A stretch of DNA of 59,621 nt from Sphingomonadales bacterium Ga0077557 (GCA_001464615.1 LNFI01000034.1:1-59621); one strand, 5' to 3'. Positions 31,342 to 42,200 are shown, counted from the first letter of the stretch. The notes: generated by a model from the letters alone, not told the origin. Translations and numbers: made by a program.

Positions 31342-31361
31342 AAGTCTGCTTGAGCAGACTT
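31342..31361. promoter_or_regulatory. 20-base palindrome, copy 2 (candidate centromere or transfer site)
   Basis: AAGTCTGCTTGAGCAGACTT has 9-base perfect arms around TG. It lies between the parB terminator and the MobC-like gene, so binding by ParB or a relaxosome protein is possible. It matches 28960-28979 except for the two central bases. Confidence 0.6.
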
Positions 31362-31407
31362 TAAGACGAATGGTTTTAGGTGAGGGCCGGATAGGCTTGG
31401 CGCCGGG

Positions 31408-31420
31408 ATTGTTTAACAAT
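31408..31420. promoter_or_regulatory. Palindrome directly before the MobC-like gene
   Basis: ATTGTTTAACAAT is a perfect odd palindrome ending 10 bases before the start. It could be the operator of the RHH-type MobC-like protein, or part of the transfer origin. Confidence 0.45.
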
Positions 31421-31430
31421 ATGATTGGGC

Positions 31431-31961
31431 ATGGCTTTTTTCGGCCTTCGGCTGCCGGACGATCTCGCGGCGCGCTTCGATGCGATGGCGGCCTCCCATG
31501 GCGGTCGGTCCGCTGTGCTGCGCCAACTCGTCGATCGGGCGCTACGGGCGGGGGATGACAGTGTCGTCATTGCCGAACCGCGCGAACGCACGACGGCCCG
31601 CGTCGAGGTTCGGCTTACCGCCAGCGATATCGAGCGGCTGGATGCCGCGGCGAGCGAACGCGGTCTCAAGCGCACCGAATGGATCGTCGCGCTCTTACGA
31701 CGTCGGCTCTACGGCAGGACGTCGCCGCCGCGCGCCGACCGCGCGCTGATCGCGCAATCCTGGCGCGAACTCAACCGGATCGGCATCAACCTCAACCAGG
31801 CGGTCCATGCGCTCAACGCCGCGACGATGGTGGATTCCCGTCTCGACCTGGCACGCGAGGCCGAGCGTGTCGCATCATTCCAACAGGAGATCGACGCTCA
31901 GTTGCGTGCGCTGGGTCGCGCTCTCGCCGGCGATGTCGCCTATTGGGATACACCGTTGTGA
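31431..31961 (+). CDS. mobC: MobC-like relaxosome accessory protein
   Basis: This 176-residue protein has an N-terminal RHH region (FFGLRLPDDLAARFDAMAASHGGRSAVLRQLVDRAL). A MobC-like C-terminal part contains RVEVRLTASDIERLDAAA, TEWIVALLRRRL and ELNRIGINLNQAVHALNAA, the RIGxNLNQ pattern of MobC proteins. Such proteins bind the transfer origin and help the relaxase open it. ATG 31431 is chosen; a TTG six bases earlier is possible. It overlaps the relaxase start (GTGA). Confidence 0.85.
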   Translation: MAFFGLRLPDDLAARFDAMAASHGGRSAVLRQLVDRALRAGDDSVVIAEPRERTTARVEVRLTASDIERLDAAASERGLKRTEWIVALLRRRLYGRTSPPRADRALIAQSWRELNRIGINLNQAVHALNAATMVDSRLDLAREAERVASFQQEIDAQLRALGRALAGDVAYWDTPL

Positions 31962-33082
31962 GTGACGACGACGACATCCTGCCGCTGCCCAGTCTGATGG
32001 AAGCCTGGCGACCGCCGACTGGCGGCAAGCGCACGCTGAAGGGGGCAACGCTGCGGGTTCGATCGGGCGGGCGGGGCAGGGGAGGGGGCGAGACCCCGCC
32101 GACTATGTCGCAGGCCGAAGCGCGCGCGAAGCTGGAGCGGATCGTACGCAAGGCGCCAGAGGTCATGGTCAAGATCTCAGGCAAGCAGCGCGGGGCGGCG
32201 CATCTGGGCGAGCATTTTGGTTATATCTCGCGGCACGGAAAGCTCGAGGTGCGCAGCAGCGAGGGTGAGATCATCACCGATGAGAAGCGGTTGAAGACGA
32301 TCGCCGCGGACTGGGACATGCTCGACCAGGCGATGAACCCGACCGGCCGGGATCGTCCGACCTCGATGTCGATGGTGCTATCGATGCCGGGCGGCACGAC
32401 CGACGCGGCGACCGTCCATGACGCCGTGCAAGCGTTCGCGCGGGTCGAGTTCGAGGGTCAGTTCGCCTATATGGTGGCGCTTCACACGGACACCGACCAT
32501 CCGCACGTTCACCTGACCGTCGCCACCCAAGGGGAGGACGGGTCGCGGTTCAATCCGCGCAAGGCCGATCTCCATTATTGGCGCGAGAGCTTCGCGCACG
32601 AACTGCGCCAGCGCGGGGTCGCGGCAGAGGCGACCCCGCGCCGCGCGCGCGGTCACGTCCAGAAGCGGGTGCGCTCGTCGGCCCGGCATCTCGAGGCGCG
32701 GACGGCGGGGCAGGGGAGGGGGCTGGATATCACTCGCCTGAACGAAGAACGCGCTGCCGAATTCGCGCGCTCGGTCGATCCGGAACGCCGGCCGGAAGAC
32801 GTGGCGGCGCTCGGCCGCCAGAGGTTCATTCGCGGCGCCTACGCGCAGGCGGCCGCTGCGCTCGCGGCGACGGGCAAGGAAGACGATCTTGAACTCGCCA
32901 ACGACGTCGCCAGTTTCGTAGCCGCCATGCCGCCCGCTGTGTCGCGACGGCTGGAGCGTGCACGCGAGATCATGATGGCGGAACGGGCATCTGGGGGCGG
33001 AGTCGAGCGCGCGCGCGAGGGTGAGGAGGGCGCTGCGACCCCCGACCGTCAGAAGTCCAAGCCGCGCGATCGCGATCGTTAG
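31958..33082 (+). CDS. Relaxase (MobP/VirD2-like)
   Basis: This 374-residue relaxase nicks the transfer origin and leads the strand during conjugation. The metal-binding motif III is HTDTDHPHVHL at residues 176-186, the usual H-x-D-x-x-x-H-x-H form. A candidate catalytic tyrosine is Y89 in EHFGYISRHG. The C-terminal third (LNEERAAEFARSVDPERRPEDVAALGRQRF) is helical and basic with no primase or helicase domain, so the protein is the short type. GTG is the start because it overlaps the mobC stop. No coupling protein or T4SS gene follows. Confidence 0.88.
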   Translation: MSDDDDILPLPSLMEAWRPPTGGKRTLKGATLRVRSGGRGRGGGETPPTMSQAEARAKLERIVRKAPEVMVKISGKQRGAAHLGEHFGYISRHGKLEVRSSEGEIITDEKRLKTIAADWDMLDQAMNPTGRDRPTSMSMVLSMPGGTTDAATVHDAVQAFARVEFEGQFAYMVALHTDTDHPHVHLTVATQGEDGSRFNPRKADLHYWRESFAHELRQRGVAAEATPRRARGHVQKRVRSSARHLEARTAGQGRGLDITRLNEERAAEFARSVDPERRPEDVAALGRQRFIRGAYAQAAAALAATGKEDDLELANDVASFVAAMPPAVSRRLERAREIMMAERASGGGVERAREGEEGAATPDRQKSKPRDRDR

Positions 33083-33109
33083 CGAGGTCGGCTGCGTTCC
33101 AACGGCCGA

Positions 33110-33337
33110 TCAGTTCTTGTCGTGACGAGCGCTCGCCAGTTCGTGCAGACCCAATACCCACTGCGCGATGACGGCGGCCTGTTCGGGATCGGTCTCGTTG
33201 GTCGCAGCGCCATAGATACTAAGGGCGCCGGCAAGCTCGTCGATCGTCGCAATGTTCGCGCGCTCGAGAAACGCGCCGACAATGCCGAGCGTGCCACCGA
33301 TGGCCCCGATCACAGGATCGCTTTCAGACCGATCCAT
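33110..33337 (-). CDS. Small hypothetical protein
   Basis: This 75-residue acidic protein starts MDRSESDPVIGAIGGTLGIVG and converges on the relaxase gene. It is soluble apart from a mildly hydrophobic GAIGGTLGIVGAFL stretch. Codon use and a compact helical look (ATIDELAGALSIYGAA) argue for a real gene. No family is recognised. A longer upstream start at 33412 lacks support. Confidence 0.5.
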   Translation of the reverse strand: MDRSESDPVIGAIGGTLGIVGAFLERANIATIDELAGALSIYGAATNETDPEQAAVIAQWVLGLHELASARHDKN

Positions 33338-33816
33338 CAGTACCAGACACGATCGGCTAGATATCCGGCGGTGGGAGACCCCACCATGTTGATGCACCCG
33401 CTCATCCGTCAATCCGTTCGCTCAGTACAGCATCCGTCGATCTGCTGCAGACAGCCGGCGGCACGCCCAGGATTGTGAGGCGTGCCGGCGTTGGAACCGG
33501 GTGTTCGAAACCTGAAACGAGACAGGCGCGGCCGCCTTTGGGCCGGGTGGCCTTGGACATACGCGTCCGCCACCCGGTCTCCACAGCTGGGACCGGCTCT
33601 CGTTTCGAAGGTTTCGACGCCTCCGCCCACGTCTCCGCAGGCAGGGCCAGTTAGGCCAGATTTGGCCAGTAACGCAATCGCGAAGGCGATATCGTCAAAG
33701 CACTGTCCGTGCTTTGGGACGCTGCCTCCCCTCCCCGAGCGAATCGCTTCCGGATTTTGGCTTCGTTGTCCGCAAGAATCAGGCGAAAGGCACAACGAGT
33801 GCGGTGGCTGGCGGCG
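33338..33816. other. Gene-free stretch between the mobilisation region and the cus remnant
   Basis: About 480 bases with no believable gene on either strand. A perfect hairpin CAAAGCAC-TGTCC-GTGCTTTG is at 33696-33716; it could be a terminator or an element end, but no matching copy was found. The cusA/cusF remnant begins at its right edge. Confidence 0.4.
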
Positions 33817-34381
33817 CCATATCTTGTTGATTGACTCGACCTCGCCGGCCTTTCCAGCCCAGCGAAAGCTGAAACTGACTTTGTCGCCAACCTTTAAACC
33901 GTTGAGCTGATTTCCGATTGCATCGAAACCCATGGTCATCGCGGTCCAGTGAAGTTCGGCAACGGGACCGTGCGCGTGGTCAGCACGGGGAATAGCCCCG
34001 CAAGGATCATTGCGACCGTCATCGCCTTGGGGCGAACGGCAACAATGCGCCCAGACGGACGGCCATCTCAACACCGGCGGGCGACAGATCGTTGCCGCGA
34101 ACGGCAGGCGCGTGCTTGCGATAGATGAGCATCACCACCAAACTCCGCCGCGACGCCTGCCAGCGCAATGAACCCGACGGCGGTCGCCACCGATTGGTTA
34201 TATTCCAGCAGCCAGTGCAACCAGAACCCGCCGGTCAGCGCGAAGGGCAAGGTCGCCATGACCAGCAACGCCTCGTCGAACCGGCCGAACCTGACATAGA
34301 GCAGTACGAAGATGATCAGCAGTGTCGCGGGCACCACCGTCAACCGTTCACCGGCGCGTTGGCGGGATTTGAACTATTGCG
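33817..34381 (-). pseudogene. cusA-cusF remnant (deletion fusion)
   Basis: Reading the minus strand, residues like QRAGERLTVVPATLLIIFVL and FALTGGFWLHWLLEYNQSVA (34381 to about 34140) match the last membrane part of a CusA-type pump. A one-base shift follows at about 34138 and the match continues as VVMLIYRKHAPAVRG and AMTVAMILAGLFPVLTT to about 33990. Then, without a stop, it passes into a CusF-like copper-binding domain (HGPVAELHWTAMTMGF, LKVGDKVSF) ending near 33817. At least two frameshifts and an internal deletion joining two genes are visible. An in-frame stop occurs near 34365. No functional product is expected. Confidence 0.75.
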
Positions 34382-34590
34382 CTAACTTACGGATATGTTG
34401 AAATATGAGAAATGGGGTTTTATGAAATTCCTCGTTTTGCACCCCGTCGCTTCCCGCACTTTCTTTATTATGATTTCAACGAGCGATTGACGGTTCTGAG
34501 ATATAGCCGAGGCTAGCAACGCATATGCGTCCCTCGAACCCAATCAAATGAGCGACGGCTGGATGTCGAAATCTACCGTCCGCGGGGCGT

Positions 34591-36942
34591 CTACAAGCGC
34601 ACCCGATTCAGTCGCAGTGCATTCGCCACCACCGTAAACGACGAAAGCGCCATCGCCGCGCCTGCAAACATTGGCGACATCAGCAACCCGGTCACTGGAT
34701 AAAGCACGCCGGCGGCGATGGGCACGCCGATACCGTTGAACAAGAACGAGAAGAACAGGTTTTGGCGAATATTACCCATCGTTGCCTTAGCTAGCTTGCG
34801 CGCGCGTACGACCGCAGCCAGATCCCCCTTGGTGAGCGTGATCCCGGCGCTTTCGATGGCGACGTCGGTTCCCGTTCCCATTGCGAGTCCGACATCGGCG
34901 GCAGCCAGCGCAGGGGCATCGTTAATGCCGTCGCCAGCCATCGCGACCTTTGCGCCCTTGGCCTTCAACTCGCCGACGATGCGCGCCTTGTCTTCGGGTT
35001 TGAGTTCGGCATGAACACCATCGAGGCCGCCGACCGCATCAGCCACGATCTGCGCGGTCGTTGGGTTGTCGCCCGTTAGCATGATGACCCGCAAACCCTG
35101 TTCGCGGAGCGCCACGATCGACTCGCGTGCGTTTGCCCGGATCGGGTCGGCGACCGCAATGAAGCCTGCCAGCGCGCCGTCGATGGCGACGAACATAATG
35201 CCAGCGCCTTCGCGGCGCTTGGCTTCCGACGCGTCGAAGAGCGGCTGTGGATCGGTATCGACCCGTTTCATCTGTGCGGTGTTGCCAATAACGACGGTGC
35301 GACCATTTACCTTGGCGCTGATACCCATCCCGACCTGAACCTCGAAGTCGAGTGGTTCACCAAGCGACAGTTTGCGTTCGGTGGCGGCGGTGACGATGGC
35401 GTGCGCCAGAGGATGCTCGGATCGAGCCTCGACCGCAGCAGTCAACGCCAGCAATTCGTCTTCGGCAACGGCACCGAGCGTTTCGATGCCGACCAGTTTG
35501 GGCTTGCCTTCGGTCAGCGTGCCGGTCTTGTCGATGAGAAGCGTATCGACACGCTCGAAGCCTTGCAGCGCCTCGGCGCTTTTGACCAGCACGCCCGCCT
35601 GCGCGCCGCGCCCGGTGCCGACCATGATCGACATCGGTGTCGCCAGGCCGAGCGCGCAGGGGCAGGCAATGATCAGCACCGCAATCGCGTTGAGCAGCGC
35701 GTGACCGATGCGCGGCTCGGGGCCAACCAGGCTCCAAACCATGAAGGTGATGATCGCGACGGCAATAACGAGCGGCACGAACCAGCCCGAGATTTGATCG
35801 GCCACCGCCTGGATCGGCGCGCGGCTTCGCTGTGCCTCGGCGACCATCTTGACGATCCGCGCGAGCATCGTGTCGCTGCCGACCGCTTGCGCTTCCATGA
35901 TCAAGCTGCCGGTCCCGTTGACGGTGCCGCCCGTTAGCGCGCTCGCTGCCTCCTTGGCGATGGGCAAAGGCTCACCAGTCAACATCGACTCATCGACCGA
36001 TGAGGAGCCGTCGAGGACGATGCCATCGACCGGCACCGCTTCGCCCGGGCGAATGCGCAAATGGTTTCCGGTAACGACATCGGTGAGCGGGATTTCGGTT
36101 TCGGTGCCGTCCGCCGCGATACGCCGCGCTGTCTTGGGCGCAAGATTAAGCAGCGCACGTATCGCCTTGCCGGTTGCTGCACGCGCGCGCAATTCGAGCA
36201 CCTGGCCGAGCAGCACCAACGCGACGACGACGCCCGCCGCCTCATAATAGACCGGCACCATGCCGTGCATTTTGAATGCTTCGGGGAACAGGCCGGGCGC
36301 GAGCGTCGCGACCAGACTGTAGAGAAATGCCGCCCCCACGCCGATAGAGATCAACGTGAACATATTGAGGTGCCGCGTCTTGAGCGACGTCCAGCCGCGC
36401 GCGAAGAAGGGCGCACCAGCCCAAAGGACTATCGGCGCCGCGAGCGCGAGTTGAATCCAGGGCGAGATGGCAGCGTTGACCAGGTAGAGGCCGAGCAGGT
36501 CGGTGCCCATCGTCAGGACAAGCAGCGGCACCGCGAGCGCCGCGGACACCCAGAACCGTCGGGTGAAATCGATCAGTTCGGGATTGGGCGCATCGTCGAG
36601 CGAAGGCTCTTCGGGTTCGAGCGCCATACCGCAGATGGGGCAAGTTCCCGGCCCTTCCTGACGGATTTGATGGTGCATCGGACAAGTCCAGATCGCGCCC
36701 GGCGTAGCTTCTGGTTCTGGACGCGGTGCATCGGACAGATAGTGCGCCGGATCGGCAACGAATTTCGTCCGGCACCCGGTCGAGCAAAAATGATAGGCGC
36801 GACCGTCATGGTCAGCATGGTGCAAGGTCTTCTCGGGATCGACGGTCATGCCGCATACCGGGTCGATCACGCTGACAGAATGATGAGGGGCTTTTACCCC
36901 GTCGTCACGAGGTGCTTCGGAATGTCGGATCATATCGGCCAT
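34591..36942 (-). CDS. Cu(I)-type P1B ATPase with YHS and heavy-metal-binding domains
   Basis: This 783-residue copper/silver-exporting ATPase has a YHS domain first ([25 protein letters not shown], residues about 25-70), then a heavy-metal-binding domain ([26 protein letters not shown], about 85-110). The P-type ATPase core carries GELxPV-type [10 protein letters not shown], the transport motif [22 protein letters not shown] with the phosphorylated aspartate, and [16 protein letters not shown]. There is no classical GMxCxxC N-terminal domain. It is the last gene of the minus-strand metal operon, 88 bases after the ECF sigma gene. Confidence 0.92.
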   Translation of the reverse strand: MADMIRHSEAPRDDGVKAPHHSVSVIDPVCGMTVDPEKTLHHADHDGRAYHFCSTGCRTKFVADPAHYLSDAPRPEPEATPGAIWTCPMHHQIRQEGPGTCPICGMALEPEEPSLDDAPNPELIDFTRRFWVSAALAVPLLVLTMGTDLLGLYLVNAAISPWIQLALAAPIVLWAGAPFFARGWTSLKTRHLNMFTLISIGVGAAFLYSLVATLAPGLFPEAFKMHGMVPVYYEAAGVVVALVLLGQVLELRARAATGKAIRALLNLAPKTARRIAADGTETEIPLTDVVTGNHLRIRPGEAVPVDGIVLDGSSSVDESMLTGEPLPIAKEAASALTGGTVNGTGSLIMEAQAVGSDTMLARIVKMVAEAQRSRAPIQAVADQISGWFVPLVIAVAIITFMVWSLVGPEPRIGHALLNAIAVLIIACPCALGLATPMSIMVGTGRGAQAGVLVKSAEALQGFERVDTLLIDKTGTLTEGKPKLVGIETLGAVAEDELLALTAAVEARSEHPLAHAIVTAATERKLSLGEPLDFEVQVGMGISAKVNGRTVVIGNTAQMKRVDTDPQPLFDASEAKRREGAGIMFVAIDGALAGFIAVADPIRANARESIVALREQGLRVIMLTGDNPTTAQIVADAVGGLDGVHAELKPEDKARIVGELKAKGAKVAMAGDGINDAPALAAADVGLAMGTGTDVAIESAGITLTKGDLAAVVRARKLAKATMGNIRQNLFFSFLFNGIGVPIAAGVLYPVTGLLMSPMFAGAAMALSSFTVVANALRLNRVRL

Positions 36943-37030
36943 GAGGTCGCCTCTCTTGAGTCGCTTGTTGTCTGGTGCTGTGGTGGGTTTCAGGTAAAAC
37001 GCGCTTGACTGTGCTAAGACGCATTCGTCC

Positions 37031-37612
37031 TCATAATTTGTTCGAAGTTGCCATCAGTTCTCGGAGCCGTTGCCGCGCTCGGCTGATCCTTGTCTCGACC
37101 GCCTTTTCGCTGATCCCCAGGAAATCCCCAATCGCCGCCTGCGGCCAACCATCGAGGGCGCTCAAAATCAACGGCTCTTTGAGGTTGGCGGGCAAGGAGG
37201 CGAGGGCAGCAATCGTGAAATTGAGGGCGGCTCGATCTGCTACGAGAGTATCTGCACCGGGTGCGTCGTCCGCGATTGAAGCCGCTATGTCGGGTGTCAA
37301 TGGCAGTGCCATCGAGAAGAACTGACGCACCGTGCGCCGTCGCCGCCAATCGCGTGCCTTGTTGATCGCGACCCGGGCGAGCCAGGGGCGCATCGGCCGT
37401 GTCAGATCGAGCTGGCCGAGGCTCGCAAAAGCCGCGACGAAACAGTCCTGAAGGACATCGACGGACTCGTCATTGGCGCCGGTATGCGCGCGGATCAGGC
37501 GAAGCAGCGGTTCACGGTGACGCCGCATGATCTCGCCATAGGCAGCTTGACGTCCTGCCAGCGCGAGACTCGCCAGCTCTCCATCAGAAGCGGTAGCGAG
37601 ATCAATCGTCAC
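37031..37612 (-). CDS. ECF sigma factor, CnrH-like
   Basis: This 193-residue ECF sigma factor has region 2 with [30 protein letters not shown] and [17 protein letters not shown]. Region 4 has [47 protein letters not shown]. It overlaps the sensor gene by four bases (ATGA). The trio order (anti-sigma, periplasmic sensor, sigma) is that of cnrYXH of Cupriavidus metallidurans. The target promoter is unknown; I could not pick a matching -35/-10 pair with confidence. Confidence 0.9.
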   Translation of the reverse strand: MTIDLATASDGELASLALAGRQAAYGEIMRRHREPLLRLIRAHTGANDESVDVLQDCFVAAFASLGQLDLTRPMRPWLARVAINKARDWRRRRTVRQFFSMALPLTPDIAASIADDAPGADTLVADRAALNFTIAALASLPANLKEPLILSALDGWPQAAIGDFLGISEKAVETRISRARQRLRELMATSNKL

Positions 37613-38055
37613 CGACGCTCTTCGGTCAGCGCCCGAACGACCGCCGCATCGAAGCGCACTGCCTGTGCCGGTCGCAGGATTTTGCGCATGGCAAAGACGT
37701 GCGCAAGTGTATCTTTTTGCAGTTCGCCCATCGCGACATGCGCCTGATTCACCGCGGCGGCGACCTTCGGCCCGGCATCATGCTCCTCGGCGATTGCTTC
37801 GGCCAGCCGGGCATTGTCACGTCGCAATTCCAGCTCGCGCGCGCGTCGGCGGGCGGCAAAGCGGAGTTCAAGCTGTTCGAGTGCCGAGCGTTGATCGGCG
37901 TCGAGATCAAGACCCTCATGGACGAATTGGTGGAAATCGATGATGGCAGGAGCGGCTGTTGGCAGAAGTGCGCGCCCGATCACAACACCAGCGATGCCGG
38001 CGAGCAGGGCAATCCCGGCGATGGCCAGCCACTGGCGAAGCCGCAAGGAGATCAT
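37609..38055 (-). CDS. CnrX-like periplasmic metal sensor
   Basis: This 148-residue protein has an N-terminal membrane anchor (WLAIAGIALLAGIAGVVIG, residues 9-27) and a periplasmic helical-hairpin domain with Spy/CnrX look. Every ligand I remember for the Ni/Co site of CnrX is at the same residue number: H42, H46 (FHQFVH), E63, H119 and M123 (HVFAM). Retaining M123 is said to favour Ni and Co over Zn. I infer that this sensor responds to such a metal and releases the anti-sigma. It overlaps both neighbours by four bases. Confidence 0.85.
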   Translation of the reverse strand: MISLRLRQWLAIAGIALLAGIAGVVIGRALLPTAAPAIIDFHQFVHEGLDLDADQRSALEQLELRFAARRRARELELRRDNARLAEAIAEEHDAGPKVAAAVNQAHVAMGELQKDTLAHVFAMRKILRPAQAVRFDAAVVRALTEERR

Positions 38056-38327
38056 GCGCCGAACAGCGTGGACAGGGCATAGGGCGGCTCGCCGAACAGC
38101 CCTGCCACGTCCTGGCGTGCTACCTCGCGACGAGGTAGGTCTGCCCCCATCGTTACGCCGAGGATGAGGGCGAATATTGCCGCGCCGCCGCCTGCCATCA
38201 TCAGTGACGGGGCACGCGTGCTGCCGATCGCGCCAATACGCGCCAGCACACGGTCTTCCAGGCCATCGAGCGATGCCGGGATAGGCGCGTGTGCCAGCCT
38301 GGCCAGTGCCATGTCGAGGTCGTCCAT
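38052..38327 (-). CDS. CnrY-like membrane anti-sigma protein
   Basis: This 91-residue protein has an N-terminal cytoplasmic segment (DLDMALARLAHAPIPASLDGLEDRVLARIG) that could hold the sigma factor. One membrane segment follows (SLMMAGGGAAIFALILGVTMGA, about 43-64), then a short periplasmic tail. This topology fits CnrY, though the family is poorly conserved and the assignment rests mainly on position. ATG 38327 is 7 bases after GAGGAG; ATG 38333 would leave almost no spacing. It opens the regulatory trio 28 bases after the lipoprotein gene. Confidence 0.72.
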   Translation of the reverse strand: MDDLDMALARLAHAPIPASLDGLEDRVLARIGAIGSTRAPSLMMAGGGAAIFALILGVTMGADLPRREVARQDVAGLFGEPPYALSTLFGA

Positions 38328-38355
38328 CTTCATTCTCCTCGTTCGACTGTGACCG

Positions 38356-39228
38356 TCAGGGTGCAACATTTGCCGTAAACGGGACGATCGTCTCCCGTCC
38401 ATTGGCTCGGACTTGCGCAAACAATTTAAGAGTGCCCGATTGCTCGGGCTGGATGTGGAAGTTGATCGCCGGGCCACTCCGCTCGCCTTCCGACTTCGGT
38501 TCTTCTCCGAGCGGGTGGACATGCTCGATCGAGTCCCAGTTCCCCGCAAACGCGACGATATGGCCAAATGCGCCCATGATCGGTTGCAGTGCGGCGAAGG
38601 GCTTGCCCGTCTTGGTATCGACGATCGCAATGCTGCCCTGCGCGGCCTGCCCGACCTTCAGCGGCGTTGAGAAGGACAGCGAGAATTTGAGACCGTCCTT
38701 TTCAGCCGTCATGACCGTCGCCGCGCTCGGTAGAGGCGCCTTCTCGGCACCGGCCACAAGCTCGGCGCCGATATATTCTTGCGTGCCGTCAGGGAGCGTC
38801 GCGTCCGCCCAGACCTTGTACGTGCGCCCTAATAGAGGCGTGAAATCGAAGCGCCACTGGCCGGGTTTTGCCGGATCGACGACAGGATGGATATGCTGGT
38901 AGTCGGTCAAGCTGCCATCGACGATCAGCAGATGGAGCCGCTTGGTATGCGCGAGCGCAAGGTCGCTCGGTCCGAGCGGCTTGCCGCTGGCGATATTGGT
39001 CAAGGTGAGCGTTACGCCTTGCGCACGCCCTGGCGCCAACGGGCCATTGGGCGACAGCGCAAGCTTCATCGTTGGCGCGTGAGTTTCATCGTCGTGGCCA
39101 CCCATCGCCATGCCTGCATGCTTATCAGCGACGCTGGTGGCGGTTTTAGCGGTGTCGACCTTGGTCGCCGGGCCGCACCCGACGAGCGCCAGCGAGAGCG
39201 CGGCGGCGGTGAGAAGAGATGTTTTCAT
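38356..39228 (-). CDS. Lipoprotein with paired HxHP motifs
   Basis: This 290-residue lipoprotein has a signal peptide ending in the lipobox LVGC (cysteine near residue 18). Two similar beta-sandwich-like halves each hold a histidine motif, TDYQHIHPV near residue 105 and IEHVHPLG near 245. A histidine-rich linker (HAGMAMGGHDDETHAPTM) follows the lipid anchor. A periplasmic metal-binding role is inferred from the motifs and context; I know no proven function. The ATG has AAAGGAG upstream. It lies between the RND pump and the CnrYXH-like trio. Confidence 0.75.
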   Translation of the reverse strand: MKTSLLTAAALSLALVGCGPATKVDTAKTATSVADKHAGMAMGGHDDETHAPTMKLALSPNGPLAPGRAQGVTLTLTNIASGKPLGPSDLALAHTKRLHLLIVDGSLTDYQHIHPVVDPAKPGQWRFDFTPLLGRTYKVWADATLPDGTQEYIGAELVAGAEKAPLPSAATVMTAEKDGLKFSLSFSTPLKVGQAAQGSIAIVDTKTGKPFAALQPIMGAFGHIVAFAGNWDSIEHVHPLGEEPKSEGERSGPAINFHIQPEQSGTLKLFAQVRANGRETIVPFTANVAP

Positions 39229-39253
39229 GCGGGCTCCTTTGGGATTGGTCATT

Positions 39254-42200
39254 TCAAAAGGCTTCGGTCGAACCGGTTGCGCGGGCATCGGCAACGAGAC
39301 GGTCGAGGGGTTTGCGGCCATAGAGCCGGAACAGGATCGGCGTGACGAGCGCATCGAGCAGCGTCGCCGAGAGCAAGCCGCCGAAGATCGTGACCGCGAC
39401 CGGGTGAAGGATTTCCTTGCCGGGTTCGTCGGCACCGATCAGCAACGGCGTAAGTGCCAGACCTGCGCCCAGCGCAGTCATCAGCACGGGCGTCAGGCGT
39501 TCGAGCGTGCCGCGCACGATCATCGCATCGCCCCAAGTCTCGCCTTCATGGAGCACGAGGTTGATGTAATGGCTGACCTTGAGGATTCCGTTGCGCGCGG
39601 CGATTCCGGTCAGCGTCACGAACCCGATCAGGCTGGCAACCGACAGTGGTAACCCGAACAACCACAGCGCCAGCACCGACCCGACCAGCGCCATCGGCAC
39701 GCCCGCCATGATGATCAGCGCCAGCCGTACCGAACGGTAGCGCGTGAAGAGCAATGCGAAGATCATCGCGAACGAGATCAGTGACAGGCCGCCGATCGTC
39801 AGCGTCGCTTCCTGCTGGGCCTGGAATTGACCTTCGACGCGGACGAACCCGCCATCGGGCAGTTTGAGCTTCGCAACCTCGCCGTTGATGACCGCGATGA
39901 TGTCGCCGAGATTGGCGCCCGGCGCCCCATTGGCGGATAGTACGATCCGGCGACGGCCGTCTTCGCGCAGAATTTGGTTAGGTCCTTCGGTTTCCTTGAC
40001 GTCGGCTAGGTTGCGCAGCGGCACCGGCCCCTGCGGTGTTTCGATCAACAGATCAGCGAGGCCAGTCGTGGAGCGTTCCTGATCGGGCAGCCGCAGCACC
40101 ACGTCATAGCGCTTGAGACCATCGACGATGGTGCTGACGATCTTGCCGTTCGATAGTGTCTCGACCGCCTCGGCAATCGCGGCAGGCGCGACGCCATAGG
40201 ATGCGGCGCGGTCGTAATCGATGTTGAGATCGAGCTGCGGCACGCGCACCTGCCGTTCGACTCGCAGATCGACGATCCCAGGTGCCTTGGCGATCCGGCC
40301 TTGAAGCGTTTCGGCGGTCGTGCGTAGCGCATCGAGATCCTCGGCGAAGATCTTGACGACGATCTGTGCGGTCACCCCGGAAAGCAGGTGGTCGATGCGG
40401 TGCCCAATCGGCGCGCCGACCGTGACAGAGCCGGGCAGGATTGCGAGGCGTTCGCGGATGGCGCGCGCCACGATTTCGCGATTGGCCGTGTCGGGCTTCA
40501 AAGCGACGTCGATCTCGCTCGAATGGACGCCTTCGGCGTGCTCATCGAGCTCGGCGCGGCCGGTGCGGCGGCTGACGCTGGCGACGTCGGGGATTTGCAG
40601 CAGCAGTTTTTCGGCGGTGCTTCCAAGCTTGCTCGATTGTTCGAGCGAAATCCCCGGCTGGAACGCGAGGCTGACGACGAAACTGCCTTCGTTGAAGGTC
40701 GGCAGGAATGCCTTGGGCAAGTTCGCCGCACCAAGGACCGCGATCGCGGTGGCGATTCCACCGGCGATAAGAATGCCCTTTGCGTGGCGGAAACCCCAGC
40801 CGAGCAGCCGACTGTTACCGTTTTTGAGCCTTCGGACGAGCCCCGATTCCGCCGCTTCGCCGCGCGTCGCCGCCAATTTGGGCAGCAGATAATAGCAGAG
40901 CACCGGCGTCAGGGTGATCGAGGTGACAAGACTGGCGAGGATCGAAATGACATAAGCGACGCCGAGCGGCTGGAAGAGGCGGCCCTCGACCCCGCCGAGG
41001 AAGAACAACGGCAGAAAGACGAGAATGATGATCGCGGTGGCATAGATGATCCCGGACCGGACTTCGCCGGTCGCGTGCGCAATGACGGCCAGCGCGGGCT
41101 TGGGTTCCGCGTCGAGTGCATTTTCGCGCAGGCGACGATAAACATTCTCGACGCCGACCACCGCATCATCGACCAGTTCGCCAATCGCGATCGCCAGCCC
41201 GCCGAGCGTCATCGTGTTGATCGATAGCCCGAACGCTTCGAAGACGACGGCGGTTATAAGGATCGATACCGGCAGCGCCACAAGCGAAATCGCGGTCGTG
41301 CGCCAGTTGAGCAGGAACACGAACAGCACGATCGAGACGACGATCCCTGCCTCGATGAGCGCGCGTTCCAGGGTCCCGATCGAAGTCTGGATGAAATTCG
41401 CCTGACGGAACTGTACGCGATCGGCGCGCAGCCCGTTGGGCAGCGTGGCGGTAATTTCCTTGAGCGCCTTCTCGACCTCGTCGGTCACGGCCACAGTCGC
41501 GGCGTCTGGCTGTTTCTGGATCGCGATGACTACGGCGGGTTGGCCGTCATAACCCGCATCGCCGCGCCGGAACGCGGCGGCGAAGTCGACCTTGGCAATC
41601 TGCGACAAACGGACTGGACCATTGGCGTTGCTGGCGACAACGAGCTGCTGCAGATCCTCGATCCGCGTCGTCCGAGCAACGTTGCGGATAAGAAACTCGC
41701 GTTCATATTGATCGACGAAGCCGCCGCCGGTGTTGGTCCCAAAGGCACGAAGCGCGTCCTCCATGTCCTTCAATTTGACGCCGACGGCATTCATCGCCGC
41801 GAGATCGGGCGAAACGCGGTACTGCCGAACCTCGCCACCGATCGGAATGACCTGCGCGACGCCGGGGATCGCGAGCAGGCGCGGCCGTATCTGGAAATCG
41901 GCGATCTCGCGGGCCTGCATCGGACTTGCCCGCCCATAGGGGATCGCGACCAGCATGATCTCGCCCATGATCGAGGTGACCGGCCCCATTTGTGGGACGA
42001 CAGCGGGCGGTATCTGTTCGCGCACCAGCGTCAGTCGTTCGGCGACCTGCTGGCGCGCGCGGTAGACATCTTCCTTCCAGCCAAACTCGACATAGACGAT
42101 AGACAGACCGATGCCCGAGACCGAACGGACCCGCTCGACCCCGGGGACACCGCTCATCGACGTCTCGATTGGGCGTGTCACCAGCGTTTCGACTTCGGGC

